Below, in pieces: positions 9,171 to 17,152 of a DNA stretch of 64,000 nt. Source of the stretch: Actinoplanes sp. TFC3 (GTDB taxonomy: Bacteria; Actinomycetota; Actinomycetes; Mycobacteriales; Micromonosporaceae); contig NZ_LOJP01000001.1 of assembly GCF_001553785.1 (NCBI RefSeq), forward strand, positions 4,843,890 to 4,907,889. Reading direction: 5' to 3'. A program made the translations under genes and the position numbers. The notes beneath the pieces were generated by a model. That model was not told where the DNA came from. It did not search any database and saw only the letters and a program-made list of their open reading frames with translations. The number at the start of each line of letters is the position of its first letter. The first letter of the stretch is position 1.

Positions 9171-9827
9171 TCATGGCCGGTAGACAGCGATTGTCAACGC
9201 GCCCGCCAGCACGAGCACCGCGGCCCAGAGCCGGTCGATGTTGAACCAGGCCCGGCGCAAGATACTCAAGCCCACGAATTGGTACGCGACAAAGGCGCAC
9301 AATCCCATCACGGCGAGCATGGCTGCCGTGTGGACACCCGCCGCGAGCAGTCCGGTCAGCGCCCCGCCCGCCGCCACGGCGCCGGGCATCGCATGACCCA
9401 TCGGGGTGGCGACCGGCGCGGTCATGAGCACCGGCAGCAGCATCAGCCCGGCCCCGTGCGCCGACGACATGAGAAACGACCAGCCGGCCAGCTGCGCCGG
9501 TGACAGCCGCATCCCGGCCCAGCGGAAGTGGCGTTCGGACAGCAACCGCCACAGTCCGAAAGCGACCAGCACCACGCCGCCCGCGATCGCCAGGATGCTG
9601 CCGGTCACGGCGGACCGGGTCGCCGACACCACAGCGGCCACGATGGCCACCGAGGCCAGATGCCCGGCGGCGATCGGCGGCAGCGCCGCGAACGTGTGCC
9701 GGCGGCTGCCCTCCTGCAGGCCCCGCGCCACCGCGAACAGCCAGCCCATGGCCGGGTTCAGTCCGTGGAACGCGCCCAGCCCGGCGAGCGCGGCGAGCTG
9801 TCCCCCGGTCATGCCCGCCATCTTCAC
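9171..9827 (-). CDS. Polytopic membrane protein with HGLNPAMGW motif
   Basis: About 216 residues with six or seven hydrophobic helices. The first helix contains FHGLNPAMGW, and a later one contains SSAHGAGLMLLP; buried histidines in such positions occur in metal or small-ion transporters, but I cannot assign a family with confidence. The GTG at 9827 and ATGs at 9821 and 9812 are all possible starts, none with a strong ribosome site. It begins about 9 bases after the kinase stop and ends 7 bases before the SBP56 start, so the three genes look co-transcribed. Copper or sulfur-compound transport supporting SBP56 is a guess from position only. Confidence 0.62.
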   Translation of the reverse strand: MKMAGMTGGQLAALAGLGAFHGLNPAMGWLFAVARGLQEGSRRHTFAALPPIAAGHLASVAIVAAVVSATRSAVTGSILAIAGGVVLVAFGLWRLLSERHFRWAGMRLSPAQLAGWSFLMSSAHGAGLMLLPVLMTAPVATPMGHAMPGAVAAGGALTGLLAAGVHTAAMLAVMGLCAFVAYQFVGLSILRRAWFNIDRLWAAVLVLAGALTIAVYRP

Positions 9828-9836
9828 ACGAAAGGG

Positions 9837-11918
9837 TCAGCGCGCGTCCAGCGGCAACTTGACCACCACCGTCGTGCCTGGACCCTCATGGTCCACCAGC
9901 TCCACTGTGCCGTGATGGCGCTGCACCACGGCCCGGCTCAGCGTCAGGCCCAGCCCGGTGCCCGGGATCGCCCGGTCGCGGGCGCGGCTGGTGCGGTACA
10001 GGCCGGTGAACATCTTCTCCCGCTCATCGGGTGAGACGCCGATGCCAGTGTCCGAGACGGCCAGCTCGGCCACCCGGCCCGCGGTGCGCAGGGTGACAGT
10101 GACGTGCCCGCCGTCCGGGCTGTACTTGACCGCGTTGCCGAGCAGGTTGTCGACCACCTGGCGCAGGCGCTTGCCGTCGCCGGGCAGGATCAGCTCGCCC
10201 GGCACGTTGACGTCCACGGTGATCGGCTCCCCGGCCACCGCCTCCCGGGTGCGCGCGACCGCTTCGCGCACCACGGCCGCCAGGTCGAGCGGCGCGAGCT
10301 GCACGTTGGCGTGCCCGGCGTCGAGGGCGGAGAGCTCCAGCAGCTCGGTGATGATGTACCGCAGCTGGTTGGTGTTGCGCTCGATGACCTCGAGCAACGC
10401 CGGCCCCTCGGTGGACAGCGTCTCGGCGTCGGCCTCGCGCAGCAGCTGGGTGTAGGCGGCAATCGAGGTCAGCGGGGTGCGCAGCTCGTGCCCGATCAGC
10501 CCGAGGTATTCGTTCTTGGTGCGCGCGAGCTGGCGTTGCAGGTCCTCCACGAGCCGCCGCTCGACGAACTGCCCGATGTGCGCGGCGATGCCCGACATCA
10601 GGGCGAGCAGCTCGTCGTCGGGGCCCTCGGCGCTGCCGGCGAACACGGTCAGCACGCCGAAAGCTTCGAGCCCGTGCCGTACCGGGATGGCCAGAGCCGC
10701 ATGCAGTTGCGACTCGGCGGCTGTCTCGGCCGAGATCAGGCTCTGCGGGCGGCCCACGTCGCGGATCCACAGCGGCTTGCCGGCCTGCCAGGCGCGACCG
10801 GCCAGGCCCACGCCGTACGGCAGCTCGGCCGGCACCTCGATGTCGGACTCCCAGCCGGGGGCACTCCACTGCGCGGCCGAGCGGATCGCCTCACCGGCAT
10901 CGTCGACCAGCCACAACTCGGCGTGCGTCCACCCCAAGGTGCGCACGATGGCCTCCAGCACCTTGGGACCGGCGGCCTCGATGCCCGGCGCGTCGGCCAG
11001 CGCGGTGATCACGCTGAGCTCGCAGGTCCGGAACCGCTCGGCCCGCTTGCGCCGGGTGACGTCCTGCACGGCCTGGACGGCCCCGAGGGTGCGCCCGTCC
11101 GGCCCGATGATGGGCTGCGCGTCGATCACGTAGTGCCTGGCCGGGCGTTCCCGCTCGTGCACCACCACCTCGTCGCCGCGCAGCCGCTCGCCGCGCAGGG
11201 CCCGCAGCAGCGAGACGTCCTTGTGGTCCATCGGCTGGCCCTGCGCGTCGGTCAGCCCGGCTGCGGCGGCGCTCTCGTCCAGCGCCCGCGGCCGCCAGGC
11301 GTCGCCCCACAGCTCGTGCATCCGGGCGTTGACCAGCACCACCCGGCCGTGGGCGTCGCAGGCGGTGACCCCGTCGTGCAGGCTGTCGAGCACCGCGTCG
11401 AGGAAGCGCCGCTGCCGGTCGATCTCGTGGCGGGTCAGCTGCTCGGTGATCAGCAGCGTGCCCACCTGGGCGGCCTCGCCGAGCGCGGCGATGTCGTCGG
11501 CGGACCAGTGCCGGGCCTGGGCATCCACCGCGCAGCACACGCCCAGGATCCGGCCGCTCTCGTCGCGGATGGGCTGACCCAGAAACGCGCCGGGCCGCCG
11601 GTTGGCCCCCTTGCGCAGGAAGGAGCCGGTCGAGCGGTCGGCCGCCAGGTCTTCGATGATCACGGTATGGCCGCGGGTGACCACGAGGCCGAACAGGCTG
11701 TCGGCGACCGGGATCTCGGAGAGCTGCTCGCGGGGCGACTCGAGCCCGTAGCCGCCGTAGAAGCGCAGCCGGTCGCCCTCCAGGAAATGCACCAGCCCGC
11801 AGCTGGCCCCCACCGACCGGGCGATGAGCGCGGCCAGGTGGTCAGCTGCGCCGCTGGTGAGCGCGTGCTGCTTGTCCTCGACGCGTGGTCGTTCGAGGTC
11901 AAGATCGCTAGGTGGCAT
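9837..11918 (-). CDS. Cytoplasmic GAF-PAS-GAF sensor histidine kinase
   Basis: The frame extends to 12254, but ATG 11918 has GGAGG seven bases upstream, giving 693 residues. There is no membrane segment. Order: a GAF domain (about 30-165, with FLGQPIRDESGRILG), a PAS domain (about 170-285), a second GAF domain (about 300-445), then the histidine kinase core. The H-box is IGHELRTPLTSIAAY with the phospho-accepting His near residue 475. The ATP-binding domain has an N-box (LLGNAVKYSP), DTGIGV and GTGLGLTLSR. All catalytic boxes look intact. No response regulator is adjacent, so it is an orphan kinase; the downstream genes encode a membrane protein and an SBP56 protein. Confidence 0.9.
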   Translation of the reverse strand: MPPSDLDLERPRVEDKQHALTSGAADHLAALIARSVGASCGLVHFLEGDRLRFYGGYGLESPREQLSEIPVADSLFGLVVTRGHTVIIEDLAADRSTGSFLRKGANRRPGAFLGQPIRDESGRILGVCCAVDAQARHWSADDIAALGEAAQVGTLLITEQLTRHEIDRQRRFLDAVLDSLHDGVTACDAHGRVVLVNARMHELWGDAWRPRALDESAAAAGLTDAQGQPMDHKDVSLLRALRGERLRGDEVVVHERERPARHYVIDAQPIIGPDGRTLGAVQAVQDVTRRKRAERFRTCELSVITALADAPGIEAAGPKVLEAIVRTLGWTHAELWLVDDAGEAIRSAAQWSAPGWESDIEVPAELPYGVGLAGRAWQAGKPLWIRDVGRPQSLISAETAAESQLHAALAIPVRHGLEAFGVLTVFAGSAEGPDDELLALMSGIAAHIGQFVERRLVEDLQRQLARTKNEYLGLIGHELRTPLTSIAAYTQLLREADAETLSTEGPALLEVIERNTNQLRYIITELLELSALDAGHANVQLAPLDLAAVVREAVARTREAVAGEPITVDVNVPGELILPGDGKRLRQVVDNLLGNAVKYSPDGGHVTVTLRTAGRVAELAVSDTGIGVSPDEREKMFTGLYRTSRARDRAIPGTGLGLTLSRAVVQRHHGTVELVDHEGPGTTVVVKLPLDAR

Positions 11919-11977
11919 GCTCCGACCTCCGCCTCCCAGGGTAGAGGCAGGAAACCGATAAAACCGGCAAATCTCCC

Positions 11978-12661
11978 TTATCGCCGCCGGTAGATCAGAT
12001 CGGCGATCACCCGCCCGGCCCGTACCCCCCGCTGTTCGAACTTGGTCACCGGGCGGTGATCCGGCCGCGGGGCGAATCCGTCGAAGGCGTTGACGAGCCC
12101 GGGATCGGCGTTCAGCGTCTCCGCCATCGCCTCGGCGTAGTGCGGCCAGTCGGTGGCGGTGTGCAGCGTCCCGCCCGGATGCAGCCGTTCGCGCAGCAAG
12201 GCCACGTGAGCAGGCTGGATCAGGCGCCGCTTGTGGTGGCGGGCCTTGGGCCACGGGTCGGGGAAGAAGGCGTGCACCGCGTCCAGGCCACCCTCGGGGA
12301 GGCGGCGGACCAACTCCATCGCGTCCCCGTGGGCCACCCGCAGGTTGGTCAGCCCGCGCTCACCGGCCAGCGCCAGCAGGTTGCCGATGCCCGGCGTGTG
12401 CACCTCGACCCCGAGATAGTTGCGCTGCGGGTCGGCGGCGGCCATCACCGCCGTGGACTCCCCCATGCCGAACCCGATCTCCAGCACCACCGGCGCCCGC
12501 CGTCCGAACAACTCGACCAGGTCGAGCGGCCGGCGATCCCCATCCTCGATCGTGATCCCCAGGCTGGGCCACAGGTCGGCGAAGGCGTCGGCATGCCGGT
12601 TGCTCATCCGCCCGCGCCGGGGATGGAAGGTGCGTACGGGTCTCATCGTTGACTCACTCAT
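11978..12661 (-). CDS. trmB: tRNA (guanine-N7-)-methyltransferase TrmB
   Basis: The product is a SAM-dependent methyltransferase that makes m7G46 in the variable loop of tRNAs. Family features are the SAM-binding VLEIGFGMGEST, the GVEVH acidic strand, and the hallmark FFPDPWPKARHHKRR segment followed by an RLIQ helix. The start at ATG 12661 gives 227 residues; a second ATG lies five codons in, and neither has a clear ribosome site. The frame upstream to 12775 overlaps the neighbouring coding region and is not used. The gene follows the TolB-like gene by 22 bases. Confidence 0.93.
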   Translation of the reverse strand: MSESTMRPVRTFHPRRGRMSNRHADAFADLWPSLGITIEDGDRRPLDLVELFGRRAPVVLEIGFGMGESTAVMAAADPQRNYLGVEVHTPGIGNLLALAGERGLTNLRVAHGDAMELVRRLPEGGLDAVHAFFPDPWPKARHHKRRLIQPAHVALLRERLHPGGTLHTATDWPHYAEAMAETLNADPGLVNAFDGFAPRPDHRPVTKFEQRGVRAGRVIADLIYRRR

Positions 12662-12683
12662 CGTGGCGCCAACGATAGGCGCG

Positions 12684-13646
12684 CTACTTCTTGGGCTGAA
12701 CCGCCGGCTGCGACCCCTGGTGGAACGGGGTCCGCGCGCCGGTCGCGGTGTTGACCACCAGAACCCACGAGCCACCCTTGTACGTCCCGGTCACCACGGC
12801 ACTCTTGCTGTCCACGTACGCCAGCTCGCGGTCCTGAGCCGCACCCAGGTCGCGCTTGGAGCCGGTGACGGTGTCGTACTCCACCACGTGCACCGGCTGA
12901 TCGGTCGTCTCGGTCTCGCCGCGCTGGTACGCCGTCCAGGCCAGCTTCGCGCCGTCACCGCGCCAGCCGGGAACCACCGCGAACCCGTCCTGCAGGCTGC
13001 CACCGCCGTACGCGGCCACGGTCTTCTCGCCACCGGTGGCCACGGTGCCCACGGTCAAGCAGGCGTCGTAGATCGACTCGCAGTCGCCGCCACGGAACGC
13101 CACCTTCGTACCGTCGGGCGACCAGGCCACCGCGTCGTCGAAGCGCAGCCGCTCGCTCAACGAGCCGGTAGCGGCCGCGCGGGCCTCGGGCTCCTGCGGC
13201 AGTTCCTCACCGCGGCAGTAGCTGGGGAAGAGAGCCTCGGGAACGGCGTTGGCAGCGGTAGCCGAGATCGTGAAGACACCCGGCCCGCCCGAGCAGGACG
13301 CCGAAGCGAACGCCAGCGACTTGCCGTCCGGCGACCAGGAGGGCCCACTGGCCGCGCGGGTGGTGATGCGGTGCTTGGCGCTGCCGTCGGCCTTCATGGT
13401 CCAGAGCTGCCCGCCCTTGAGCGCGGCCAGCGTCTTGCCGTCCGGCGACCAACGCGGCCGGGCCCAGCTGCCGCCGGTGGCGACAAGGGTCTCCGTGGTG
13501 CCCTTGCTGACGTACACATCCCCGCCGCGCACGTAGGCGACCAAGCTGCCCACGCTCGGCACCGAAGCCGCCTGAGCCGGAACAACCCCGGCCCCCGCCC
13601 CGGCAACGCCCGCAACCGCAACCGCAATCCGCACCGCAACCCGCAT
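12684..13646 (-). CDS. Secreted TolB/PD40-type beta-propeller protein
   Basis: Starting at ATG 13646, preceded by a G-rich ribosome site, gives 320 residues. The N-terminus is a clear Sec signal peptide with an alanine-rich core and cleavage near AQAAS. The mature part has repeated PD40-like units: WSPDGKTLAALKGG, WSPDGKSLAFASA and WSPDGTKVAFRGG, each a propeller blade strand set. Such domains bind other proteins or ligands; there is no catalytic motif. The protein is probably extracytoplasmic. It shares a strand with trmB and may be co-transcribed with it. Confidence 0.78.
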   Translation of the reverse strand: MRVAVRIAVAVAGVAGAGAGVVPAQAASVPSVGSLVAYVRGGDVYVSKGTTETLVATGGSWARPRWSPDGKTLAALKGGQLWTMKADGSAKHRITTRAASGPSWSPDGKSLAFASASCSGGPGVFTISATAANAVPEALFPSYCRGEELPQEPEARAAATGSLSERLRFDDAVAWSPDGTKVAFRGGDCESIYDACLTVGTVATGGEKTVAAYGGGSLQDGFAVVPGWRGDGAKLAWTAYQRGETETTDQPVHVVEYDTVTGSKRDLGAAQDRELAYVDSKSAVVTGTYKGGSWVLVVNTATGARTPFHQGSQPAVQPKK

Positions 13647-13792
13647 TTTCCACGCCCCCCGACGCGCCGCACTTTCGCCTACACCGCAAGCATCGTCGCA
13701 ACCGCCCTGCACCTAAGAACTTCCCACGCCGAAACCCAATCAATTCCAAACCAAAAGGACGATCCACCCTCACCCGGTACGTCCACAGCGCA

Positions 13793-13824
13793 CCCCCGCC
13801 GACCGAGTCACCGGCCGGCGGGGG
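13793..13824 (-). terminator. GC-rich hairpin terminator candidate
   Basis: CCCCCGCCG at 13793-13801 pairs perfectly with CGGCGGGGG at 13816-13824 around a 14-base loop. It lies 11 bases past the stop of the minus-strand gene ending at 13836. No T-run follows, as is usual for actinobacterial terminators. Confidence 0.6.
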
Positions 13825-13835
13825 CTGCAGCCGGG

Positions 13836-14498
13836 TCAGGCGGCGGTAGTGGTGGTCCACATGCTGGAGAAGGCGGCGGCCTCCCCGGCCAGCCAGCGCT
13901 CGATGTCGGCCGTCTTCGCAGCGGGGTCGCGGCGGTAGGTGACGCCCCGGCGGACGTCGACCAGCACCGCCTCGGCGCTGGGCAGGATCTGATCCATGTG
14001 CCGGGTCATCAGGTGCAGGGTGGCGGTGATGACCTCGGGAGTCGGGGGCTGCTCGTCGAAGTGCAGCCGGACGGCCTCGCGGCGGTTGCCGGCGTACCGG
14101 ATGCCGAAGTGGGGGTTGATCTTCACGGCCAGCGGGCCGACCGTGGCGATGGCTTCGCGGGTCTGGGCCAGGCCGACCTCGTCGGGGGCGCCGAGGGACG
14201 TGAGGTACGTGAGGGCGCCGGCGCTCACGGCTTCGTACAGCGGCTTCCAGCGGTCCTTCACCAGGGCGGTCACGCCTTCGAGGTAGCTGCCGCCGGTGCG
14301 GAACGCGATGTCGGCCTTGAGAGCCTTGACGAGTTGGCTGTGCGGGTTGAAGCCGGTGCGGCGTTCCCGCTGGCGGCGCAGCCCACCGACGAACGTGGCC
14401 TTGGCGGGGCCGGTGCGGGCTACGTAGCGGGTGAAGCCGAGCATGGTGGCGTACGGCGGAATCGCAGGAGCAGGATTGGACATAACGGGCGTGGTCAC
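13836..14498 (-). CDS. Conserved-looking hypothetical protein, about 220 aa
   Basis: I do not recognise the family. The GTG at 14498 has GGGGAG five bases upstream and is the best start; an ATG at 14483 would also serve. The protein has no signal peptide or membrane helix. It is rich in Arg and Ala with a central FRTGGSYLEGV segment, a KINPHFGIRYAGNRREAVRLHF segment (split here as KINPHFGIRYAG and NRREAVRLHF), and a Trp-containing C-terminus ending in threonines and alanines. It has normal codon usage, a good sigma-70-type promoter and a terminator hairpin, so it looks like a single-gene unit that is really expressed. Confidence 0.6.
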   Translation of the reverse strand: MTTPVMSNPAPAIPPYATMLGFTRYVARTGPAKATFVGGLRRQRERRTGFNPHSQLVKALKADIAFRTGGSYLEGVTALVKDRWKPLYEAVSAGALTYLTSLGAPDEVGLAQTREAIATVGPLAVKINPHFGIRYAGNRREAVRLHFDEQPPTPEVITATLHLMTRHMDQILPSAEAVLVDVRRGVTYRRDPAAKTADIERWLAGEAAAFSSMWTTTTAA

Positions 14499-14538
14499 GT
14501 TGATCTCCCCGCAGGTCAGGAGCCCTTTTCGTACACAC

Positions 14539-14567
14539 ATTCTAATCGATGGGTACGACATTCCCAA
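14539..14567 (-). promoter_or_regulatory. Promoter candidate, TTGGGA-17-TAGAAT
   Basis: Reading the minus strand, TTGGGA (14567-14562) and TAGAAT (14544-14539) are separated by exactly 17 bases and lie about 40 bases upstream of the GTG at 14498. A TCGTAC...GTACGA inverted repeat (14529-14534 and 14553-14558) brackets the -10 box and could be a regulator site. Confidence 0.5.
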
Positions 14568-14619
14568 CCGCCTGGGACCGCCGGCCCGCACCTGCTACGA
14601 CGCGGTGAAGGGCGAGGGT

Positions 14620-14676
14620 CCGGCCGAAGACCGGCCGAAGACCGGCGGGAGGCTGGCGGGAGGCTGGCGGGAGGCG
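14620..14676. repeat. Short tandem repeats (two 11-bp families)
   Basis: CCGGCCGAAGA occurs twice head to tail (14620-14641), followed directly by three units of GGCGGGAGGCT (14644-14676, the last diverging). The array ends about 24 bases before the ATG of the esterase gene, inside its likely leader. Confidence 0.8.
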
Positions 14677-14699
14677 CCCACCCGGTAGATCATCGACGG

Positions 14700-15455
14700 A
14701 TGCCTCTGATCCGGTGCGACTTCTATTCCGAAGCCCTTGAGCTGGGCACTGCCATGACCGTTGTGCTGCCGAACCCGTCTCCCCAGCCGCCGCCCGTGCT
14801 GTACCTGCTGCACGGGCTCACCGATGATCACACCGCCTGGACGCGCTACACCTCGATCGAGCGCTATGCCGCCGACAAGGGCCTCGCGGTCGTGATGCCG
14901 CAGGTGCACCGCAGTTTCTACGCCGACGAGCGGTACGGCCTGAAGTTCTGGACCTTCCTGTCCGAGGAGCTTCCAGCCACCGTGCAGGCGTTCTTCAACG
15001 TCTCCACCCGGCGCGAGGACACCTTCGTCGCCGGGTTGTCGATGGGCGCGTACGGTGCCTTCAAATGGGCCCTGCGCCAGCCGGAACGCTTCGCCGCCGC
15101 GGCCGGGCTGTCCGGAGCCCTGGACGTCGCCTGGCTCTACGAGCACGACAAGCGCCCGCACATCGTCGAGCTGATGGCCCGCGTGTACGGCGACCGCTCC
15201 CCGGAAGGCACCGGCGACGACCTGCTGCACCTGCTCAGCGACACCACAGCGCAGGACCTGCCGGAGCTGCTGCTGCGCTGCGGCACCGAGGACCATACGC
15301 TGCACCAGAACCAGAACTTCGTCGCGGCCTGCGAGCGCAACGGCATCGCGATCGACGCGAAGTACAGCCCCGGCGCCCACGAGTGGGGTTATTGGGACCG
15401 GGAGATCCGGAGCGTGCTGGACTGGCTTGCGCCGGCCTCACATCTGCAGCGCTGA
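14700..15455 (+). CDS. Esterase of the esterase D/S-formylglutathione hydrolase type
   Basis: The 251-residue alpha/beta hydrolase opens directly with the core fold and no signal peptide. LYLLHGLTDDHTAW supplies the oxyanion-hole region, GLSMGAYGA near residue 118 holds the nucleophile Ser, and GAHEWGYW near the C-terminus holds the catalytic His; the acid is probably the Asp of RCGTEDHTLH. It matches the putative esterase family that includes S-formylglutathione hydrolases and antigen 85-like enzymes; true substrate unknown. The ATG at 14700 lies just after the tandem repeats. The 3-prime end overlaps the convergent receptor gene by 18 bases. Confidence 0.82.
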   Translation: MPLIRCDFYSEALELGTAMTVVLPNPSPQPPPVLYLLHGLTDDHTAWTRYTSIERYAADKGLAVVMPQVHRSFYADERYGLKFWTFLSEELPATVQAFFNVSTRREDTFVAGLSMGAYGAFKWALRQPERFAAAAGLSGALDVAWLYEHDKRPHIVELMARVYGDRSPEGTGDDLLHLLSDTTAQDLPELLLRCGTEDHTLHQNQNFVAACERNGIAIDAKYSPGAHEWGYWDREIRSVLDWLAPASHLQR

Positions 15456-16985
15456 GGCCATCCGCGCCTGCTCCTCGAGCACCTCGTTCATCCGGGCCTG
15501 CACGGCGTCCATCTGCCCGATCGTGTCACTGGTGGTGAGAATGCCACTGGAGACCGTACGCGCAGAATTCTGAATACCGTTGATCTGCTCCGACACGCGC
15601 TGGGTGGCCTCAGCGGTCTCGCGCGCCAGGTCCTTGACCTCGCCGGCGACCACGGCGAACCCGCGGCCGACCTCGCCCGCCCGCGCCGCCTCGATGGTGG
15701 CGTTCAGGGCGAGCAGGTTGGTCTGGTCGGCGATCGACGAGATGATCTTGATGACGTCGCCGATCGCAGTGGACGCCTGGCCCAGCGCCTCGACTTCCTG
15801 CGTCATCTCCGAGGCCCGCGCGACCGCCTCCTGCGCCACCCGCGTCGCGTCGTCGCTGGCCGCCCGCAACCGCGAAACAGTGTCGAGCAAGCTGCGGGAA
15901 TTCTCCGTCGCGGTTTCGTTTCCCCGTACGATGTCAAGCCGCTGGGACACCAACTGCTGGACGTTGCGCAGCGCGGAGGCCCGGGAATCGGACAGCTCGA
16001 TGAACTCGGTGGTGAAGAAGTCCATCGTGCCGATGATCCGGCCATGGCTGATCAGCGGGAAGCACACACCCGAGCGCACCCCCGCCCGCTGCGCCGCGGG
16101 AGCCCGCACGCAGTCGGTCAGCTCGCCGATGTCGCGCACAAACACCAGGTCCTTGGCCCGCCACGCGCGCCCGGACAGGCCCACGCCCTCGGCGAACGTC
16201 GCCGCCAGCGTGACCTTGCGGAACTCGTCGCCCGCCGAACCCGACTCGACCTTGAAGCGCAGCACGTTGTCGCGCTCGTCGACCTCCCAGAACGAGCCGT
16301 ACGCCCATCCGAACGCGGTGCGTACCGAGTCGAGCGCGACCCGTAGCGCCGAGGTCGAGTCGCGGGCCTCGCCCAGCGCGGTCACCACGCCGGTCACGGC
16401 GAGCCGGTCGTCGGCGACCTGGCGCAGCTCGGCGGCGGCCAGCGCGGTGAAGCGGGCCTGCTCGGCGATGCGCGCGATCGACGCCCACTTCTCGCTGCGC
16501 GGACCTTCGAGATACAGCGGTACGGCGGAGAAGTACTCCAGCACCGCGATGACCGCGCCATCGCGCAGCACCGGCGTGATCACGGCAGCCTGCATGCCGC
16601 TGCGGGCTGCGGCTTGGCAGCGCTGGCAGTCGTCGCAGCGGGTCATGTCGTCGACGTACACCGGCTGCTTGGTGCGCACCGCCCGCCCGACCAGGCCCGC
16701 ATCGGCCGGCACCGGCTTGCCGTGGATCACGGCCTGCATCTCGCGGGTCAGCGTGCCGGTTTCGTAGGCAACCGCCATCTCGCCGTTGCGGGTGGGCAAC
16801 CACACCGCGCCGTAGCTGAAGTTGTGCGAGCTCACCGTGCTGTCGACGGTGATCTGCCACGCCGTCTGCTCGTCCTGGGCGTTGCCCAGGTCGACGATCA
16901 GCTTCTCGAGGCTCTCGACATCGCGAGGAATCGCCCGTTCGGCGTCGTTCCTGCTCTCCGCCGCTCGCGACCGGAATGAGACCAC
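15438..16985 (-). CDS. Soluble GAF-domain chemotaxis-type receptor
   Basis: A 515-residue protein with no membrane helix. Two GAF-like sensor domains (about 25-180 and 195-345) are followed by a receptor signalling domain containing IADQTNLLALNATIEAARAG, so it should join CheA/CheW arrays in the cytoplasm. The first GAF domain carries a C-x2-C-x2-C cluster at residues 117, 120 and 123 within MTRCDDCQRCQ, which could bind iron-sulfur, haem or zinc. The GTG start has AGGAG seven bases upstream. In contrast to the transmembrane receptor at 4272, its signalling tip uses the usual GAG codons. Stimulus unknown; redox or gas sensing is inferred only from the cysteines. Confidence 0.86.
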   Translation of the reverse strand: MVSFRSRAAESRNDAERAIPRDVESLEKLIVDLGNAQDEQTAWQITVDSTVSSHNFSYGAVWLPTRNGEMAVAYETGTLTREMQAVIHGKPVPADAGLVGRAVRTKQPVYVDDMTRCDDCQRCQAAARSGMQAAVITPVLRDGAVIAVLEYFSAVPLYLEGPRSEKWASIARIAEQARFTALAAAELRQVADDRLAVTGVVTALGEARDSTSALRVALDSVRTAFGWAYGSFWEVDERDNVLRFKVESGSAGDEFRKVTLAATFAEGVGLSGRAWRAKDLVFVRDIGELTDCVRAPAAQRAGVRSGVCFPLISHGRIIGTMDFFTTEFIELSDSRASALRNVQQLVSQRLDIVRGNETATENSRSLLDTVSRLRAASDDATRVAQEAVARASEMTQEVEALGQASTAIGDVIKIISSIADQTNLLALNATIEAARAGEVGRGFAVVAGEVKDLARETAEATQRVSEQINGIQNSARTVSSGILTTSDTIGQMDAVQARMNEVLEEQARMASALQM

Positions 16986-17152
16986 CGCGGAACTCCTGTC
17001 ACTCGTTACGCGCTAGGTTCCCCCCATCATGGGACAGCCCGGGCGTTGCGGACTGGAGAATGCCGGATCCCACAGCGCTCGGCCCTCAACCCGCAGCCGA
17101 TGGAACCGATCTGAAGCGCTGACAGCCAGGACATCAGCCCGGGGGATCGGAG

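Noticed and set aside
13207..14538. 443-codon minus-strand frame overlapping the hypothetical gene
   Set aside because: It runs in a shifted frame through two better-supported genes and their intergenic terminator, with Arg/His/Pro-rich composition.
14529..14544. LexA (SOS) box near the promoter of the hypothetical gene
   Set aside because: TCGTACACACATTCTA matches the TCGAAC-N4-GTTCGA consensus at only 9 of 12 positions, with mismatches in both halves.
12420..14699. Upstream part of the long plus-strand frame that ends in the esterase
   Set aside because: It is antisense to the TolB-like and hypothetical genes; the recognisable esterase begins at ATG 14700.
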